A DNA stretch of 27,550 bases from JAKSSE01 sp045597645 (GCA_045597645.1 JAZLKM010000001.1:1-27550), one strand, 5' to 3'; shown: positions 1-9,440, counted from the stretch's first letter. Translations and numbers: made by a program. Notes: generated by a model not told the origin, from the letters alone.

Positions 1-101
1 ATATCCATTGATTCAAACCCTCGCGATGATAGATTTCTTACAAATATTCCCATTATTCCCCATAGCGCAGCCGCTATGAGCACATATACTTTTCCTCTCA
101 T
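1..101 (-). CDS. DMT/EamA-family membrane transporter, N-terminal fragment
   Basis: The first 33 codons are visible before the gene leaves the window. The protein begins MRGKVYVLIAAALWGIMG, then IFVRNLSSRGFESMD. A hydrophobic first helix carrying LWGxxGIFVR is typical of the first membrane segment of the drug/metabolite transporter (EamA) superfamily, inner-membrane exporters or permeases of about 300 residues with ten helices. The ATG at 101 is chosen because the upstream ATG at 109 meets a stop after three codons. The ribosome binding site (GGAAAA) is weak. The start lies only 12 bases past the rpoC terminator, so expression may depend on read-through. Substrate unknown. A second EamA gene is at 17430-18335. 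Confidence 0.7.
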   Translation of the reverse strand, partial: MRGKVYVLIAAALWGIMGIFVRNLSSRGFESMD

Positions 102-112
102 TTTTCCATAAA

Positions 113-140
113 GAAAAGGACGCCATTCGGCGTCCCTTTC
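113..140 (-). terminator. Rho-independent terminator of rpoBC
   Basis: On the minus strand GGACGCC, loop GAAT and GGCGTCC form a perfect GC-rich stem that extends through an AAAG/TTTT tract to about 12 pairs, ending in a T-rich run. It lies 16 bases after the rpoC stop codon and closes the rpoB-rpoC transcript. Confidence 0.9.
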
Positions 141-155
141 GTTCTATAACTAGAT

Positions 156-3100
156 TTATACGTCTACTACCTCTTCATCAGCAACTGCTGCTTCAAGGAC
201 TCCGCCATTCTCTTCCTCGAATGAATCAACTGCATCCTGCATAGCTGTACGCTCATCGCTATCCAACTTCAGATTTGCATATCTCTTCATACCAGTACCA
301 GCAGGAATACGCTTTCCAATGATTACGTTCTCCTTCAGGCCGATAAGCGGGTCAACCTTACCCTTGATTGCTGCATCTGTGAGTACTCTTGTAGTCTCCT
401 GGAATGATGCTGCTGAAAGGAATGAGCTTGTTGCAAGAGATGCCTTTGTAATACCCAGAAGAATCTGAGTGTACTGTGCAGGCTCTTTGCCTTCAGCGAT
501 AAGCTGTTCATTCAAATCCTCAACCTCAAGCACATCTACATGGCTTCCTGGAAGGAAATCTGTATCACCAGCCTCATCGATGCTTACTTTCTTAAGCATC
601 TGTCTTACCAGCACTTCGATATGCTTATCGTTGATCTCAACACCCTGAAGACGATATACACGCTGTACTTCCTTAAGGAGGTAATCCTGAACAGCACGGA
701 TACCTCTAATTCTAAGGATATCATGCGGATTCATTGAGCCTTCTGTAATAGGAGCACCTGCCTCAAGCTCTACGCCATCAATTGCCTTGATACGAGAACC
801 GTATGGGATAAGATAAGCCTTAGACTCACCAGTCTCCTTATTGTCAATGATAACCTCACGCTTCTTCTTATTGTCACTAATTGTTGCAGTACCTGCAAAT
901 TCAGTGATGATAGCAAGACCCTTTGGCTTACGAGCCTCAAAAAGCTCCTCAACACGGGGAAGACCCTGAGTAATATCGTTACCTGCAACACCACCAGTAT
1001 GGAATGTACGCATGGTAAGCTGTGTACCAGGCTCACCGATTGACTGAGCTGCAATAATACCGATTGCCTCACCTACCTGTACAGCATTTCCGGTAGCCAT
1101 GTTAGCACCGTAGCACTTCGCACATACACCATCTCTACTTCGGCAGCTAAGAACTGTTCTTATCTTAACCTCAGTAATTGGCTCACCCTTATCATTTACA
1201 CCAGTATTCACTACCTTCTCTGCACGTGCAGGGGTAATGATATGATTAGCCTTAACTATTACATTACCGTCTTTATCTACGATGTCCTCGCAAGCAAATC
1301 TTCCGGTTATTCTCTCCTGAAGTGACTCGATGTTCTCTTTGCCCTCCATGAAAGCAGATACAATCATACCTGGGATAGCACGTCCTGTACCTTCTACGCA
1401 ATCCTTCTCACGTACAATCATCTCCTGAGATACATCAACCATTCGACGAGTCAAGTAACCTGAGTCTGCAGTACGAAGAGCGGTATCTGAAAGTCCCTTA
1501 CGAGCTCCATGTGCTGACATGAAATACTCAAGTACGTCAAGACCTTCACGGAAGTTTGACTTAATCGGAAGCTCAATTGTACGTCCAGTAGTATCCGCCA
1601 TAAGTCCACGCATACCAGCAAGCTGCTTGATCTGCTTATCTGAACCACGGGCTCCTGAGTCAGCCATCATAAAGATGTTATTGTACTTATCAAGACCATC
1701 AAGAAGCTCCTTTGTAAGAGCCTTATCAGTGTTCTCCCAAGTCTTTACTACTTCCTTGTAGCGCTCTTCCTCGGTACTCTTACCACGACGATAGTCGCGG
1801 TTAATACGAGCAACTGTCTTCTCTGTCTCAGCAATCATCTCTGCCTTCTTAGCAGGTACAGTCATGTCTGAAATTGAAACAGTCATTGCTGCTACAGTTG
1901 AGTAGTGATAACCCATAGACTTGATGTCATCAAGAACTTCTGCAGTTCTGGTTGCACCATGTACATTGATTACTTTCTCAAGAATCTGCTTAAGCTCCTT
2001 TTTCTTAACAAGCTTATCTATCTCAAGAATAAGCTCATTTCCAGGAATGCTGCGATCAACAAATCCAAGATCCTGTGGAATAATCTCATTAAAGATGAGA
2101 CGTCCAAGAGTAGTGTCGATAACACCACTAATTACGCTATCATCTTCAAGTTTCTTCTCAACTCTAACCTTGATAGGCGCCTGAAGTGTAATGGCTTTGT
2201 TCTCATATGCAAGAAGAGCCTCATTAATATCCTTAAAGGCCATTCCTTTGCCCTTATCATCCGGACGCTCCTGAGTCAAATAGTAGATACCAAGTACCAT
2301 ATCCTGTGAAGGAACGGCAACCGGTCCACCGTCTGACGGCTTAAGCAGGTTGTTCGGTGAGAGAAGCATAAATCTACACTCAGCCTGAGCCTCTGCAGTA
2401 AGTGGAAGATGCACAGCCATCTGGTCACCATCGAAGTCCGCATTAAATGCAGTACATACGAGCGGATGAAGCTTAATAGCCTTACCTTCTACCAGAATCG
2501 GCTCAAATGCCTGTATACCAAGTCTATGAAGTGTAGGAGCACGGTTAAGCATTACTGGATGCTCTTTAATTACATCCTCAAGCACATCCCATACTTCCTT
2601 CTCGAGACGCTCTACCATCTTCTTTGCAGATTTAATGTTGTGTGCAGTACCAGCCTGGCAAAGCTCTTTCATAACGAAAGGCTTAAACAGCTCAATAGCC
2701 ATCTCCTTTGGAAGACCACACTGATAAATCTTAAGCTCAGGTCCAACTACGATAACTGAACGTCCTGAGTAGTCAACACGCTTACCAAGAAGGTTCTGAC
2801 GGATACGTTCAGACTTACCCTTAAGCATGTCTGAAAGAGACTTAAGCGCTCTATTTCCCGGACCAGTAACAGGTCTACCACGACGGCCATTGTCGATGAG
2901 GGCATCTACTGCCTCCTGAAGCATACGCTTCTCATTGCGAACAATGATATCCGGTGCACCGAGCTCCTGAAGTCTACGGAGACGATTGTTTCTGTTAATA
3001 ATACGACGATAAAGGTCGTTCAAATCTGAGGTTGCAAATCTACCACCATCAAGCTGAACCATAGGACGAAGATCCGGCGGAATTACCGGGATTACATCCA

Positions 3101-3800
3101 TAACCATCCACTCTGGGCGGTTGCCTGACTCGCGGAAAGCTTCTACTACCTCAAGTCTCTTAATAATACGTGCTCTCTTCTGTCCGCTTGATGCGTCAAA
3201 CTCTGCGCGAAGAGCCTCTGCCTCTTTCTCAAGGTCTATAGCACACAGAAGCTCCTTTATAGCCTCTGCACCCATAGCTGCACGGAAGCCAAGTCCGTAC
3301 TGCTCACGTGCCTCCTGATATTCGCTCTCAGAAAGAACCTGCTTGTAAACAAGCGGAGTGTCTCCTGAATCAAGCACAATGTAAGAAGCAAAGTAAAGAA
3401 CCTTCTCCAAAAGCTTCGGAGAAAGATCAAGTATAAGGCCCATGCGGCTCGGGATGCCCTTGAAGTACCAAATGTGTGATACCGGTGCTGCAAGCTCGAT
3501 GTGTCCCATACGCTCACGACGAACGCTTGCTTTGGTTATCTCTACACCACACTTCTCGCAGACTACGCCCTTATAGCGGATCTTTCTATATTTTCCGCAG
3601 TGGCACTCCCAGTCCTTGCTAGGTCCAAATATTTTCTCGCAGAAAAGTCCATCCTTTTCCGGCTTAAGAGTACGATAATTTATGGTCTCCGGCTTCTTAA
3701 CCTCGCCGCGTGACCACTCGCGGATCTTCTCCGGTGACGCAAGACCGATGCGGATTGCGTCAAACTCTATAGCCTGATTATTTCTTCCAGTCGCTGGCAT
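156..3800 (-). CDS. rpoC: DNA-directed RNA polymerase beta' subunit
   Basis: RpoC is the largest RNA polymerase subunit and carries the catalytic magnesium. The 1214-residue protein is full length for Firmicutes. The N-terminal zinc site uses C66, C68, C81 and C84. The active-site loop NADFDGDQMAVH, with its three metal-binding aspartates, is at residues 453-464. A second zinc cluster (CRSRDGVCAKC) and the bridge/trigger region (GEAIGIIAAQSIGEPGTQ, then MRTFHTGG) follow in the C-terminal half. The start MPATGRNN has an AAGGAGG site a few bases upstream. The gene begins 14 bases after the rpoB stop, so the two are co-transcribed. No frameshift or missing motif was seen. Confidence 0.99.
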   Translation of the reverse strand: MPATGRNNQAIEFDAIRIGLASPEKIREWSRGEVKKPETINYRTLKPEKDGLFCEKIFGPSKDWECHCGKYRKIRYKGVVCEKCGVEITKASVRRERMGHIELAAPVSHIWYFKGIPSRMGLILDLSPKLLEKVLYFASYIVLDSGDTPLVYKQVLSESEYQEAREQYGLGFRAAMGAEAIKELLCAIDLEKEAEALRAEFDASSGQKRARIIKRLEVVEAFRESGNRPEWMVMDVIPVIPPDLRPMVQLDGGRFATSDLNDLYRRIINRNNRLRRLQELGAPDIIVRNEKRMLQEAVDALIDNGRRGRPVTGPGNRALKSLSDMLKGKSERIRQNLLGKRVDYSGRSVIVVGPELKIYQCGLPKEMAIELFKPFVMKELCQAGTAHNIKSAKKMVERLEKEVWDVLEDVIKEHPVMLNRAPTLHRLGIQAFEPILVEGKAIKLHPLVCTAFNADFDGDQMAVHLPLTAEAQAECRFMLLSPNNLLKPSDGGPVAVPSQDMVLGIYYLTQERPDDKGKGMAFKDINEALLAYENKAITLQAPIKVRVEKKLEDDSVISGVIDTTLGRLIFNEIIPQDLGFVDRSIPGNELILEIDKLVKKKELKQILEKVINVHGATRTAEVLDDIKSMGYHYSTVAAMTVSISDMTVPAKKAEMIAETEKTVARINRDYRRGKSTEEERYKEVVKTWENTDKALTKELLDGLDKYNNIFMMADSGARGSDKQIKQLAGMRGLMADTTGRTIELPIKSNFREGLDVLEYFMSAHGARKGLSDTALRTADSGYLTRRMVDVSQEMIVREKDCVEGTGRAIPGMIVSAFMEGKENIESLQERITGRFACEDIVDKDGNVIVKANHIITPARAEKVVNTGVNDKGEPITEVKIRTVLSCRSRDGVCAKCYGANMATGNAVQVGEAIGIIAAQSIGEPGTQLTMRTFHTGGVAGNDITQGLPRVEELFEARKPKGLAIITEFAGTATISDNKKKREVIIDNKETGESKAYLIPYGSRIKAIDGVELEAGAPITEGSMNPHDILRIRGIRAVQDYLLKEVQRVYRLQGVEINDKHIEVLVRQMLKKVSIDEAGDTDFLPGSHVDVLEVEDLNEQLIAEGKEPAQYTQILLGITKASLATSSFLSAASFQETTRVLTDAAIKGKVDPLIGLKENVIIGKRIPAGTGMKRYANLKLDSDERTAMQDAVDSFEEENGGVLEAAVADEEVVDV

Positions 3801-3814
3801 TCTAAAGTTCCTCC

Positions 3815-6800
3815 TTACTCGTCCGCGTTGCCGTCTGAATAGTTGTCGTCATAATCGTCAACATCATCATACATATCATCCGGCTCTTCATCCTCAAGTT
3901 CTTCGGTCTCATCATTGAATGACTGCTTGGTAAATCCAGCCTTACCGAAGTCCTCATTGCTCTCAAATGCAAAGTTCTTATCATCAGAGATCAGAGCATT
4001 AATATTGGTATTGCCATACTCACTGGTCTCAATGAGCTCAACCTCTTTGCGGTTCTCATCAAGAACACTAACATCAAGTCCAAGTGACTGAAGCTCCTTG
4101 AGAAGTACCTTGAATGACTCAGGAATACCTGGCTCAGGAATATTGTCACCCTTAATGATGGCTTCGTAAGTCTTTACACGTCCTACAACGTCATCAGACT
4201 TCATGGTCAGAATCTCCTGAAGGGTGTAGCTTGCACCGTACGCCTCAAGAGCCCAAACCTCCATCTCTCCGAAACGCTGTCCACCGAACTGAGCTTTACC
4301 ACCAAGTGGCTGCTGAGTTACGAGAGAGTAAGGACCTGTCGAACGAGCATGAATCTTATCATCTACAAGGTGATGCAGCTTCAGATAATGCATGTGTCCG
4401 ATTGTTACCGGTGAATCGAAGTACTCTCCGGTACGTCCATCACGAAGTCTTACCTTACCATCTCTAGAGATTGGAACGCCCTCCCAGAGGCCTCTGTGAT
4501 CTCTGTTCTCACTGAGATAGTCATATACTGCATCGCCAAGCTCTTCCTTGTGAAGAGCGGTAAATGTATCTTTATTTGTATACTCCTCGCCCTCTGCCTT
4601 AGCCTTAGCTTTTGCAGCCTTAAGCTCTTCGTCATCAAACGGAAGGTTTACATAATCGTTTGCAAGGCTAAGAGTATCCATAATGTCGTTCTCTTTTGCT
4701 CCATCAAATACTGGAGTAGAGATATTGAATCCAAGCGCCTTTGCTGCAAGTGAAAGATGTATCTCAAGGACCTGTCCGATGTTCATACGTGAAGGAACGC
4801 CCAGTGGGTTCAGCACGATGTCAAGCGGACGGCCATTTGGAAGATAAGGCATATCCTCTACTGGAAGCACACGTGAAACTACACCCTTGTTTCCATGACG
4901 ACCTGCCATCTTATCGCCGACTGAAATCTTTCTCTTTTGTGCAATGTATATACGGACTGACTGATTTACACCAGGTGCAAGATCGTCATCGTTATCTCTG
5001 CTGAATACCTTTGCATCAACTACGATACCGTACTCACCATGAGGTACTCTAAGTGATGTATCACGAACCTCACGAGCCTTTTCACCGAAAATAGCTCTAA
5101 GAAGTCTCTCCTCTGCTGAAAGCTCTGTCTCTCCCTTAGGAGTAACCTTTCCTACAAGGATATCCCCTGCACGAACCTCTGCACCGATACGGATAACGCC
5201 ACGCTCATCAAGATCTCTAAGCGCTTCGTCACCTACACCAGGTACGTCTCTTGTAATCTCTTCCGGTCCAAGCTTAGTATCACGAGCCTCTGTCTCATAC
5301 TCCTCAACATGAATAGAAGTATATACATCGTCCTGTACCAGACGCTCTGACAGAAGTACAGCATCCTCGTAGTTATAACCTTCCCAGGTCATGAATCCGA
5401 TGAGCGGGTTCTTACCAAGAGCGAGCTCGCCGTCTGAAGTAGATGCTCCATCGGCAATAACCTCACCTGCCTCTACATGGTCTCCCTTAAATACGATAGG
5501 TCTCTGGTTGTAGCAGTTGCTCTGGTTACTTCTTGCGAACTTTGAAAGGATGTACTCATCCCTTGCCTTGTCCTCATCAGCAATGATAACGATTCTCTTA
5601 GACTCAGAAAGCTCTACACGTCCTGCACGCTTTGCAACAACGCACACGCCCGAGTCAACAGCTGCCTTGGTCTCCATACCGGTACCTACTACAGGTGCCT
5701 CTGTGAGCATAAGCGGAACTGCCTGACGCTGCATGTTTGATCCCATCAGCGCACGGTTTGCATCGTCATTCTGAAGGAATGGTATAAGTGAGGTTGCTAC
5801 CGAGAATACCATCTTCGGAGATACGTCCATGTAGTCAAACATGCTCTTATCGTACTCCTGAGTCTCCTCACGATAACGACCTGATACTGACTGTCTTACG
5901 AAATGGCCATCTGCATCAAGCTTCTCATTAGCCTGTGCTACATGGTAATTATCCTCTTCGTCTGCAGTCATGTAGATAACTTCTTCTGTTACAATCGGAT
6001 CTGCTGGGTTGCTCTTATCGATTACACGATATGGAGCCTCGATAAATCCATACTCATTAATACGAGCATATGATGCCAGAGAGTTGATAAGTCCGATGTT
6101 AGGACCTTCAGGAGTCTCAATCGGGCACATACGTCCATAATGAGAATAATGTACATCTCGAACCTCGAATCCGGCACGATCTCTTGAAAGACCGCCAGGT
6201 CCAAGTGCTGAAAGACGTCTCTTGTGTGTAAGCTCACCGAGCGGGTTGTTCTGGTCCATGAACTGTGACAGCTGTGATGAACCGAAGAACTCCTTGATAG
6301 CTGCGGTAACAGGCTTGATATTGATGAGTCCATGTGGAGTCATGCTATCAATATCCTGAGTGGTCATACGCTCACGTACTACTCTCTCAAGACGAGATAG
6401 TCCTATACGATACTGATTCTGAAGAAGCTCACCTACCGCACGGATACGACGATTGCCAAGGTGATCGATATCGTCCTCGTTACCGATACCGTACTCAAGG
6501 TTCATATTGTAGCTGATTGAAGCATAGATATCATCCTTGGTAACATTCTTCGGAATGAGGTCTGCCATATCACGCTTAAGCGCTTCCTTAATAGCCTCCT
6601 CACCTTCATTATTCTCAAGAATTTCAGCAAGTACTGGATAGTATACCTTCTCCTTGATTCCAAGCTCTGAAATATCAAAGTCAATGTGAGCAGAAATATC
6701 AACCATCTGATTGGTAAGAACCTTGATGTTTCTCTCCTCACCTTGAATCATTACATATGCGGTACCAGCGTTCTGAATCTGATCTGCAAGCTCTGCTGTT

Positions 6801-7741
6801 ACCTTTGTTCCAGCTTCTGCAAGAATCTCACCTGTAGACATATCAATTACGTCTTCAGCAAGAACGTGTCCACGGATACGATTGCGAAGTGCAAGTTTCT
6901 TATTAAACTTATAACGTCCTACCTTTGCTAAGTCATAACGACGTGAGTCGAAGAACATAGCAGAAATAAGGCTTTCCGCGCTATCAACTGCAAGCGGCTC
7001 GCCTGGACGGATTTTCTTATATAATTCAAGAAGGCCTTCCTCGCGGTTAGTAGCCACATCCTTGGTAAATGAAGCAAGAATCTTTGGCTCCTCACCAAAA
7101 AGGTCAATAATCTCCTGATTAGTTCCTGTACCAAGAGCACGAATAAGTACTGTAATCGGAACCTTACGGGTACGATCTACGCGTACATAAAATACATCGT
7201 TTGGATCAGTCTCATACTCAAGCCATGCACCACGGTTAGGAATAACAGTGCATGAATAAAGCTCTTTTCCGATCTTATCGTGATCTATCTTATAATAGAT
7301 ACCAGGTGAACGAACCAACTGGCTTACGATTACACGCTCAGCTCCGTTGATAACGAAAGTACCTGTCTCTGTCATGAGCGGGAGGTCTCCCATAAATATC
7401 TCATGCTCGCTAATCTCGCCAGATTCGCTGTTAAATAAACGTACCTTAACCTTAAGAGGTGCTGAATATGTAGCATCTCTCTCTTTACATTCGGTAATAG
7501 TGTACTTTTTCTCTTCTTCACAAAGTCTGAAATCTACGAACTCCAGGCTCAAACGACTAACATAATCGGTAATCGGAGAGATGTCATTGAACACTTCTTT
7601 AAGACCATCAGTAAGAAACCACTTGTAAGAGTCTTTCTGTACCGCGATCAGGTTCGGCATCTCGAGCACCTCTTTTTGCTTAGAGTAGCTCATTCGCATG
7701 TTTTTTCCGGCTGCCACCGGACGAATACGGTTTTTCTCCAT
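3815..7741 (-). CDS. rpoB: DNA-directed RNA polymerase beta subunit
   Basis: RpoB pairs with RpoC to form the catalytic core of RNA polymerase. The 1308-residue protein includes the rifampicin pocket at residues 487-515 (GSSQLSQFMDQNNP, THKRRLSALGPGG). D496, H506 and S511, equivalent to E. coli D516, H526 and S531, are wild type, so the sequence shows no sign of rifampicin resistance. The C-terminal clamp region has the expected GGKAQFGGQRFGEMEVWALEA block, split here for length. It ends in a very acidic tail of about 45 residues rich in D and E, as in many Clostridia. An AGGTGGAGGT site precedes the ATG. It has its own promoter because the gene is not attached to rplL here. Confidence 0.99.
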   Translation of the reverse strand: MEKNRIRPVAAGKNMRMSYSKQKEVLEMPNLIAVQKDSYKWFLTDGLKEVFNDISPITDYVSRLSLEFVDFRLCEEEKKYTITECKERDATYSAPLKVKVRLFNSESGEISEHEIFMGDLPLMTETGTFVINGAERVIVSQLVRSPGIYYKIDHDKIGKELYSCTVIPNRGAWLEYETDPNDVFYVRVDRTRKVPITVLIRALGTGTNQEIIDLFGEEPKILASFTKDVATNREEGLLELYKKIRPGEPLAVDSAESLISAMFFDSRRYDLAKVGRYKFNKKLALRNRIRGHVLAEDVIDMSTGEILAEAGTKVTAELADQIQNAGTAYVMIQGEERNIKVLTNQMVDISAHIDFDISELGIKEKVYYPVLAEILENNEGEEAIKEALKRDMADLIPKNVTKDDIYASISYNMNLEYGIGNEDDIDHLGNRRIRAVGELLQNQYRIGLSRLERVVRERMTTQDIDSMTPHGLINIKPVTAAIKEFFGSSQLSQFMDQNNPLGELTHKRRLSALGPGGLSRDRAGFEVRDVHYSHYGRMCPIETPEGPNIGLINSLASYARINEYGFIEAPYRVIDKSNPADPIVTEEVIYMTADEEDNYHVAQANEKLDADGHFVRQSVSGRYREETQEYDKSMFDYMDVSPKMVFSVATSLIPFLQNDDANRALMGSNMQRQAVPLMLTEAPVVGTGMETKAAVDSGVCVVAKRAGRVELSESKRIVIIADEDKARDEYILSKFARSNQSNCYNQRPIVFKGDHVEAGEVIADGASTSDGELALGKNPLIGFMTWEGYNYEDAVLLSERLVQDDVYTSIHVEEYETEARDTKLGPEEITRDVPGVGDEALRDLDERGVIRIGAEVRAGDILVGKVTPKGETELSAEERLLRAIFGEKAREVRDTSLRVPHGEYGIVVDAKVFSRDNDDDLAPGVNQSVRIYIAQKRKISVGDKMAGRHGNKGVVSRVLPVEDMPYLPNGRPLDIVLNPLGVPSRMNIGQVLEIHLSLAAKALGFNISTPVFDGAKENDIMDTLSLANDYVNLPFDDEELKAAKAKAKAEGEEYTNKDTFTALHKEELGDAVYDYLSENRDHRGLWEGVPISRDGKVRLRDGRTGEYFDSPVTIGHMHYLKLHHLVDDKIHARSTGPYSLVTQQPLGGKAQFGGQRFGEMEVWALEAYGASYTLQEILTMKSDDVVGRVKTYEAIIKGDNIPEPGIPESFKVLLKELQSLGLDVSVLDENRKEVELIETSEYGNTNINALISDDKNFAFESNEDFGKAGFTKQSFNDETEELEDEEPDDMYDDVDDYDDNYSDGNADE

Positions 7742-7783
7742 GGACCTCCACCTCTCGTGTGCTTATTTCGCAGCACCACAACA

Positions 7784-7835
7784 TTTTGCGTCTAAAAAAA
7801 CGCAAAAAAGGGCGCACTTGGCCTACTCTGCCAAG
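7784..7835 (-). other. Hairpins in the rpoB 5' leader
   Basis: The leader of about 100 nt between the rpoB promoter and start codon contains two stems on the minus strand. One is CTTGGC/GCCAAG with a 7-nt loop (7817-7835), followed after seven bases by TTTTTT. The other is TTTTGCGT/ACGCAAAA (7784-7807), AT-rich, enclosing a T-run. Neither has ideal terminator spacing. They may tune rpoBC expression, but this is inference. Confidence 0.35.
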
Positions 7836-7849
7836 ATAATGCAAATGAC

Positions 7850-7878
7850 ATCATATCAGACAGCCGTCAACATGTCAA
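7850..7878 (-). promoter_or_regulatory. Sigma-A promoter of rpoBC
   Basis: On the minus strand the -35 box is TTGACA (7873-7878, perfect consensus), the spacer is 17 bases and the -10 box is TATGAT (7850-7855). Transcription should begin near 7843, giving a leader of about 100 nt before rpoB. This is a very strong promoter, as expected for a stand-alone rpoBC operon. Confidence 0.9.
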
Positions 7879-7937
7879 CAATAACTTTTATTTTTTTACG
7901 GGTAATAGGATAGGACTATCTTCTATAATTATATAAG

Positions 7938-7963
7938 AAAAAAGGCGGAACTTTCGTCCCGCC
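7938..7963 (-). terminator. Terminator of metK
   Basis: On the minus strand GGCGGGAC, loop GAAA and GTTCCGCC form an 8-pair stem (one G-U) followed by TTTTTTC. It starts seven bases beyond the metK stop and separates metK from the rpoB promoter. Confidence 0.92.
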
Positions 7964-7970
7964 TACATTC

Positions 7971-9152
7971 TTAAAGTGCTGCTTTAAGTACGTCAACCTT
8001 ATCCAGTTTCTCCCAAGGAAGATTCAAATCGTTTCTTCCAAAGTGTCCATACGCTGCTGTCTGCAAGTAAATCGGTCTTCTAAGATCAAGCATCTTAATG
8101 ATTCCTGCCGGCCTTAAGTCAAAATGCTTACGCACGAGCTCTACTAGCGCCTCATCGCTCATTTTTCCCGTTCCAAAGGTATCAACCATAATTGATGTAG
8201 GCTGTGCTACACCTATCGCATAAGAAAGCTGAATCTCGCACTTGTCTGCAAGCCCTGCTGCAACAATATTCTTAGCTACATATCTTGCTGCATATGCTGC
8301 AGAACGGTCAACCTTGGTGCAGTCCTTTCCAGAGAAAGCGCCACCGCCGTGACGAGCATAACCACCATAAGTGTCTACTATTATCTTACGTCCAGTGAGA
8401 CCTGCGTCTCCGTGCGGCCCACCGATTACGAAGCGTCCTGTAGGATTAATGTAAAAGCGAGTGTTATCATCAACTAGCTCAGCAGGAAGCACCGGTTTAA
8501 ATACGTACTCCTTGATATCCTCATGAATCTGCTCCTGTGTTACATCCTCATCGTGCTGTGTAGATAGAACTACTGCCTCTAATCTAGTAGGCTTGCCATT
8601 CTCATCATACTCTACAGAAACCTGGCTCTTACCATCCGGACGAAGATACTTAAGCGTGCCATCTTTGCGTACCTTTGTAAGCTGAAGTGCGAGCTTATGA
8701 GCAAGGTCAATTGGATACGGCATGTATGAGTCAGTCTCATTGGTAGCATATCCGAACATCATTCCTTGATCTCCAGCTCCCGTATCAAGGTCATCCTTAA
8801 GAGAGCCTTCCTTTGCCTCGAGCGCCTTATCAACGCCCATAGCGATGTCTGCTGACTGCTGGTCGAGTGCCACCATAACAGCGCAGGTATTTCCATCAAA
8901 TCCAGTCTTGGCATCATTATAGCCAATATCATTAATGGTCTTACGTACAATTGCAGGGATGTCAAGCTGTGCCTTGGTTGTTATCTCACCAGTTACAAGC
9001 GCAAATCCTGTACAGCATGCTGTCTCGCATGCAACTCGGCTCATGGGATCCTGCTCCATGCATGCATCAAGAATAGCATCACTAACTGCATCGCAGACTT
9101 TGTCCGGATGTCCTTCAGTAACGGACTCTGATGTGAATAATCTCTTTTCCAT
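7971..9152 (-). CDS. metK: S-adenosylmethionine synthetase
   Basis: MetK makes S-adenosylmethionine from methionine and ATP in the cytoplasm, releasing phosphate and pyrophosphate. The 393-residue protein is full length. Family motifs are GHPDK near the N-terminus, the GAGDQGMMFGYA signature and the P-loop-like GGGAFSGKD. The in-frame ATG at 9164 lies inside the ribosome binding site (ATGGAGGAATAT), so I place the start at the next ATG, 9152 (MEKRLFTSESVTEGHPDK), with GGAGG seven bases upstream. A SAM-I riboswitch with a terminator in the leader indicates feedback repression by its own product. It is monocistronic, with its own promoter and terminator. Confidence 0.98.
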   Translation of the reverse strand: MEKRLFTSESVTEGHPDKVCDAVSDAILDACMEQDPMSRVACETACCTGFALVTGEITTKAQLDIPAIVRKTINDIGYNDAKTGFDGNTCAVMVALDQQSADIAMGVDKALEAKEGSLKDDLDTGAGDQGMMFGYATNETDSYMPYPIDLAHKLALQLTKVRKDGTLKYLRPDGKSQVSVEYDENGKPTRLEAVVLSTQHDEDVTQEQIHEDIKEYVFKPVLPAELVDDNTRFYINPTGRFVIGGPHGDAGLTGRKIIVDTYGGYARHGGGAFSGKDCTKVDRSAAYAARYVAKNIVAAGLADKCEIQLSYAIGVAQPTSIMVDTFGTGKMSDEALVELVRKHFDLRPAGIIKMLDLRRPIYLQTAAYGHFGRNDLNLPWEKLDKVDVLKAAL

Positions 9153-9206
9153 ATATTCCTCCATATTGTGGCGTAATTTTCTCTATCGTTTTTTCGGACA
9201 TATAAT

Positions 9207-9229
9207 AAAAAAACCCGCTTAATAAGCGG
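9207..9229 (-). terminator. Expression-platform terminator of the metK riboswitch
   Basis: On the minus strand CCGCTT, loop ATT and AAGCGG are followed by GTTTTTTT. The 5' part CCGCTTATT can instead pair, with one mismatch, to AATAAGAGG at the 3' end of the aptamer P1 stem (9250-9258). Terminator and antiterminator are therefore mutually exclusive: SAM-bound aptamer frees the terminator and stops metK transcription. Confidence 0.9.
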
Positions 9230-9250
9230 ATCCGAAAAGACTATCAAATC

Positions 9251-9348
9251 CTCTTATTGTTCGAATACTCGCTCAGGTTGGCACCTTCCTTTTCAGGGGT
9301 TGCCGTGACTTCATAGATCCTTTGTATCTCCATCACTCTGAATAAGAG
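9251..9348 (-). promoter_or_regulatory. SAM-I (S-box) riboswitch aptamer
   Basis: The minus strand carries the S-box core in order: P1 5' arm CTCTTATT, CAGAGTGATGGAG, GGATCTATGAAGTCACGG, CAACC, GGTGCCAA, CTGAGCGAG, GAACAATAAGAG with the P1 3' arm. P1 is a perfect 8-pair helix (9341-9348 with 9251-9258). The aptamer binds S-adenosylmethionine. It sits directly upstream of metK, with an intrinsic terminator beyond it, giving an OFF switch. Confidence 0.93.
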
Positions 9349-9375
9349 AAAACTACTATTTACTTGAACACCAAA

Positions 9376-9404
9376 AGCCTACTATCAAAAGGATGTTATG
9401 TCAA
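9376..9404 (-). promoter_or_regulatory. Promoter of the metK riboswitch transcript
   Basis: On the minus strand TTGACA (9399-9404), a 17-base spacer and TAGGCT (9376-9381). The -35 is perfect and the -10 is weak. It is placed correctly to start transcription about 20 nt before the aptamer. It stands back to back with the HD-GYP promoter, seven bases away. Confidence 0.7.
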
Positions 9405-9411
9405 GTAGCTA

Positions 9412-9440
9412 TTGTGTTTTTTTGTTGAAAATCGTATAAT
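9412..9440 (+). promoter_or_regulatory. Promoter of the HD-GYP gene
   Basis: TTGTGT (9412-9417), a 17-base spacer and a perfect TATAAT (9435-9440), about 32 bases before the chosen ATG. It is divergent from the metK promoter. Confidence 0.7.

Noticed and set aside
1905..2309. Plus-strand 134-codon frame inside rpoC
   Set aside because: Antisense shadow of rpoC with low-complexity, Asn/Leu/Ile-rich composition and no start signal.
5700..6280. Possible rifampicin-resistance substitutions in RpoB
   Set aside because: Positions equivalent to E. coli D516, H526 and S531 are all wild type.
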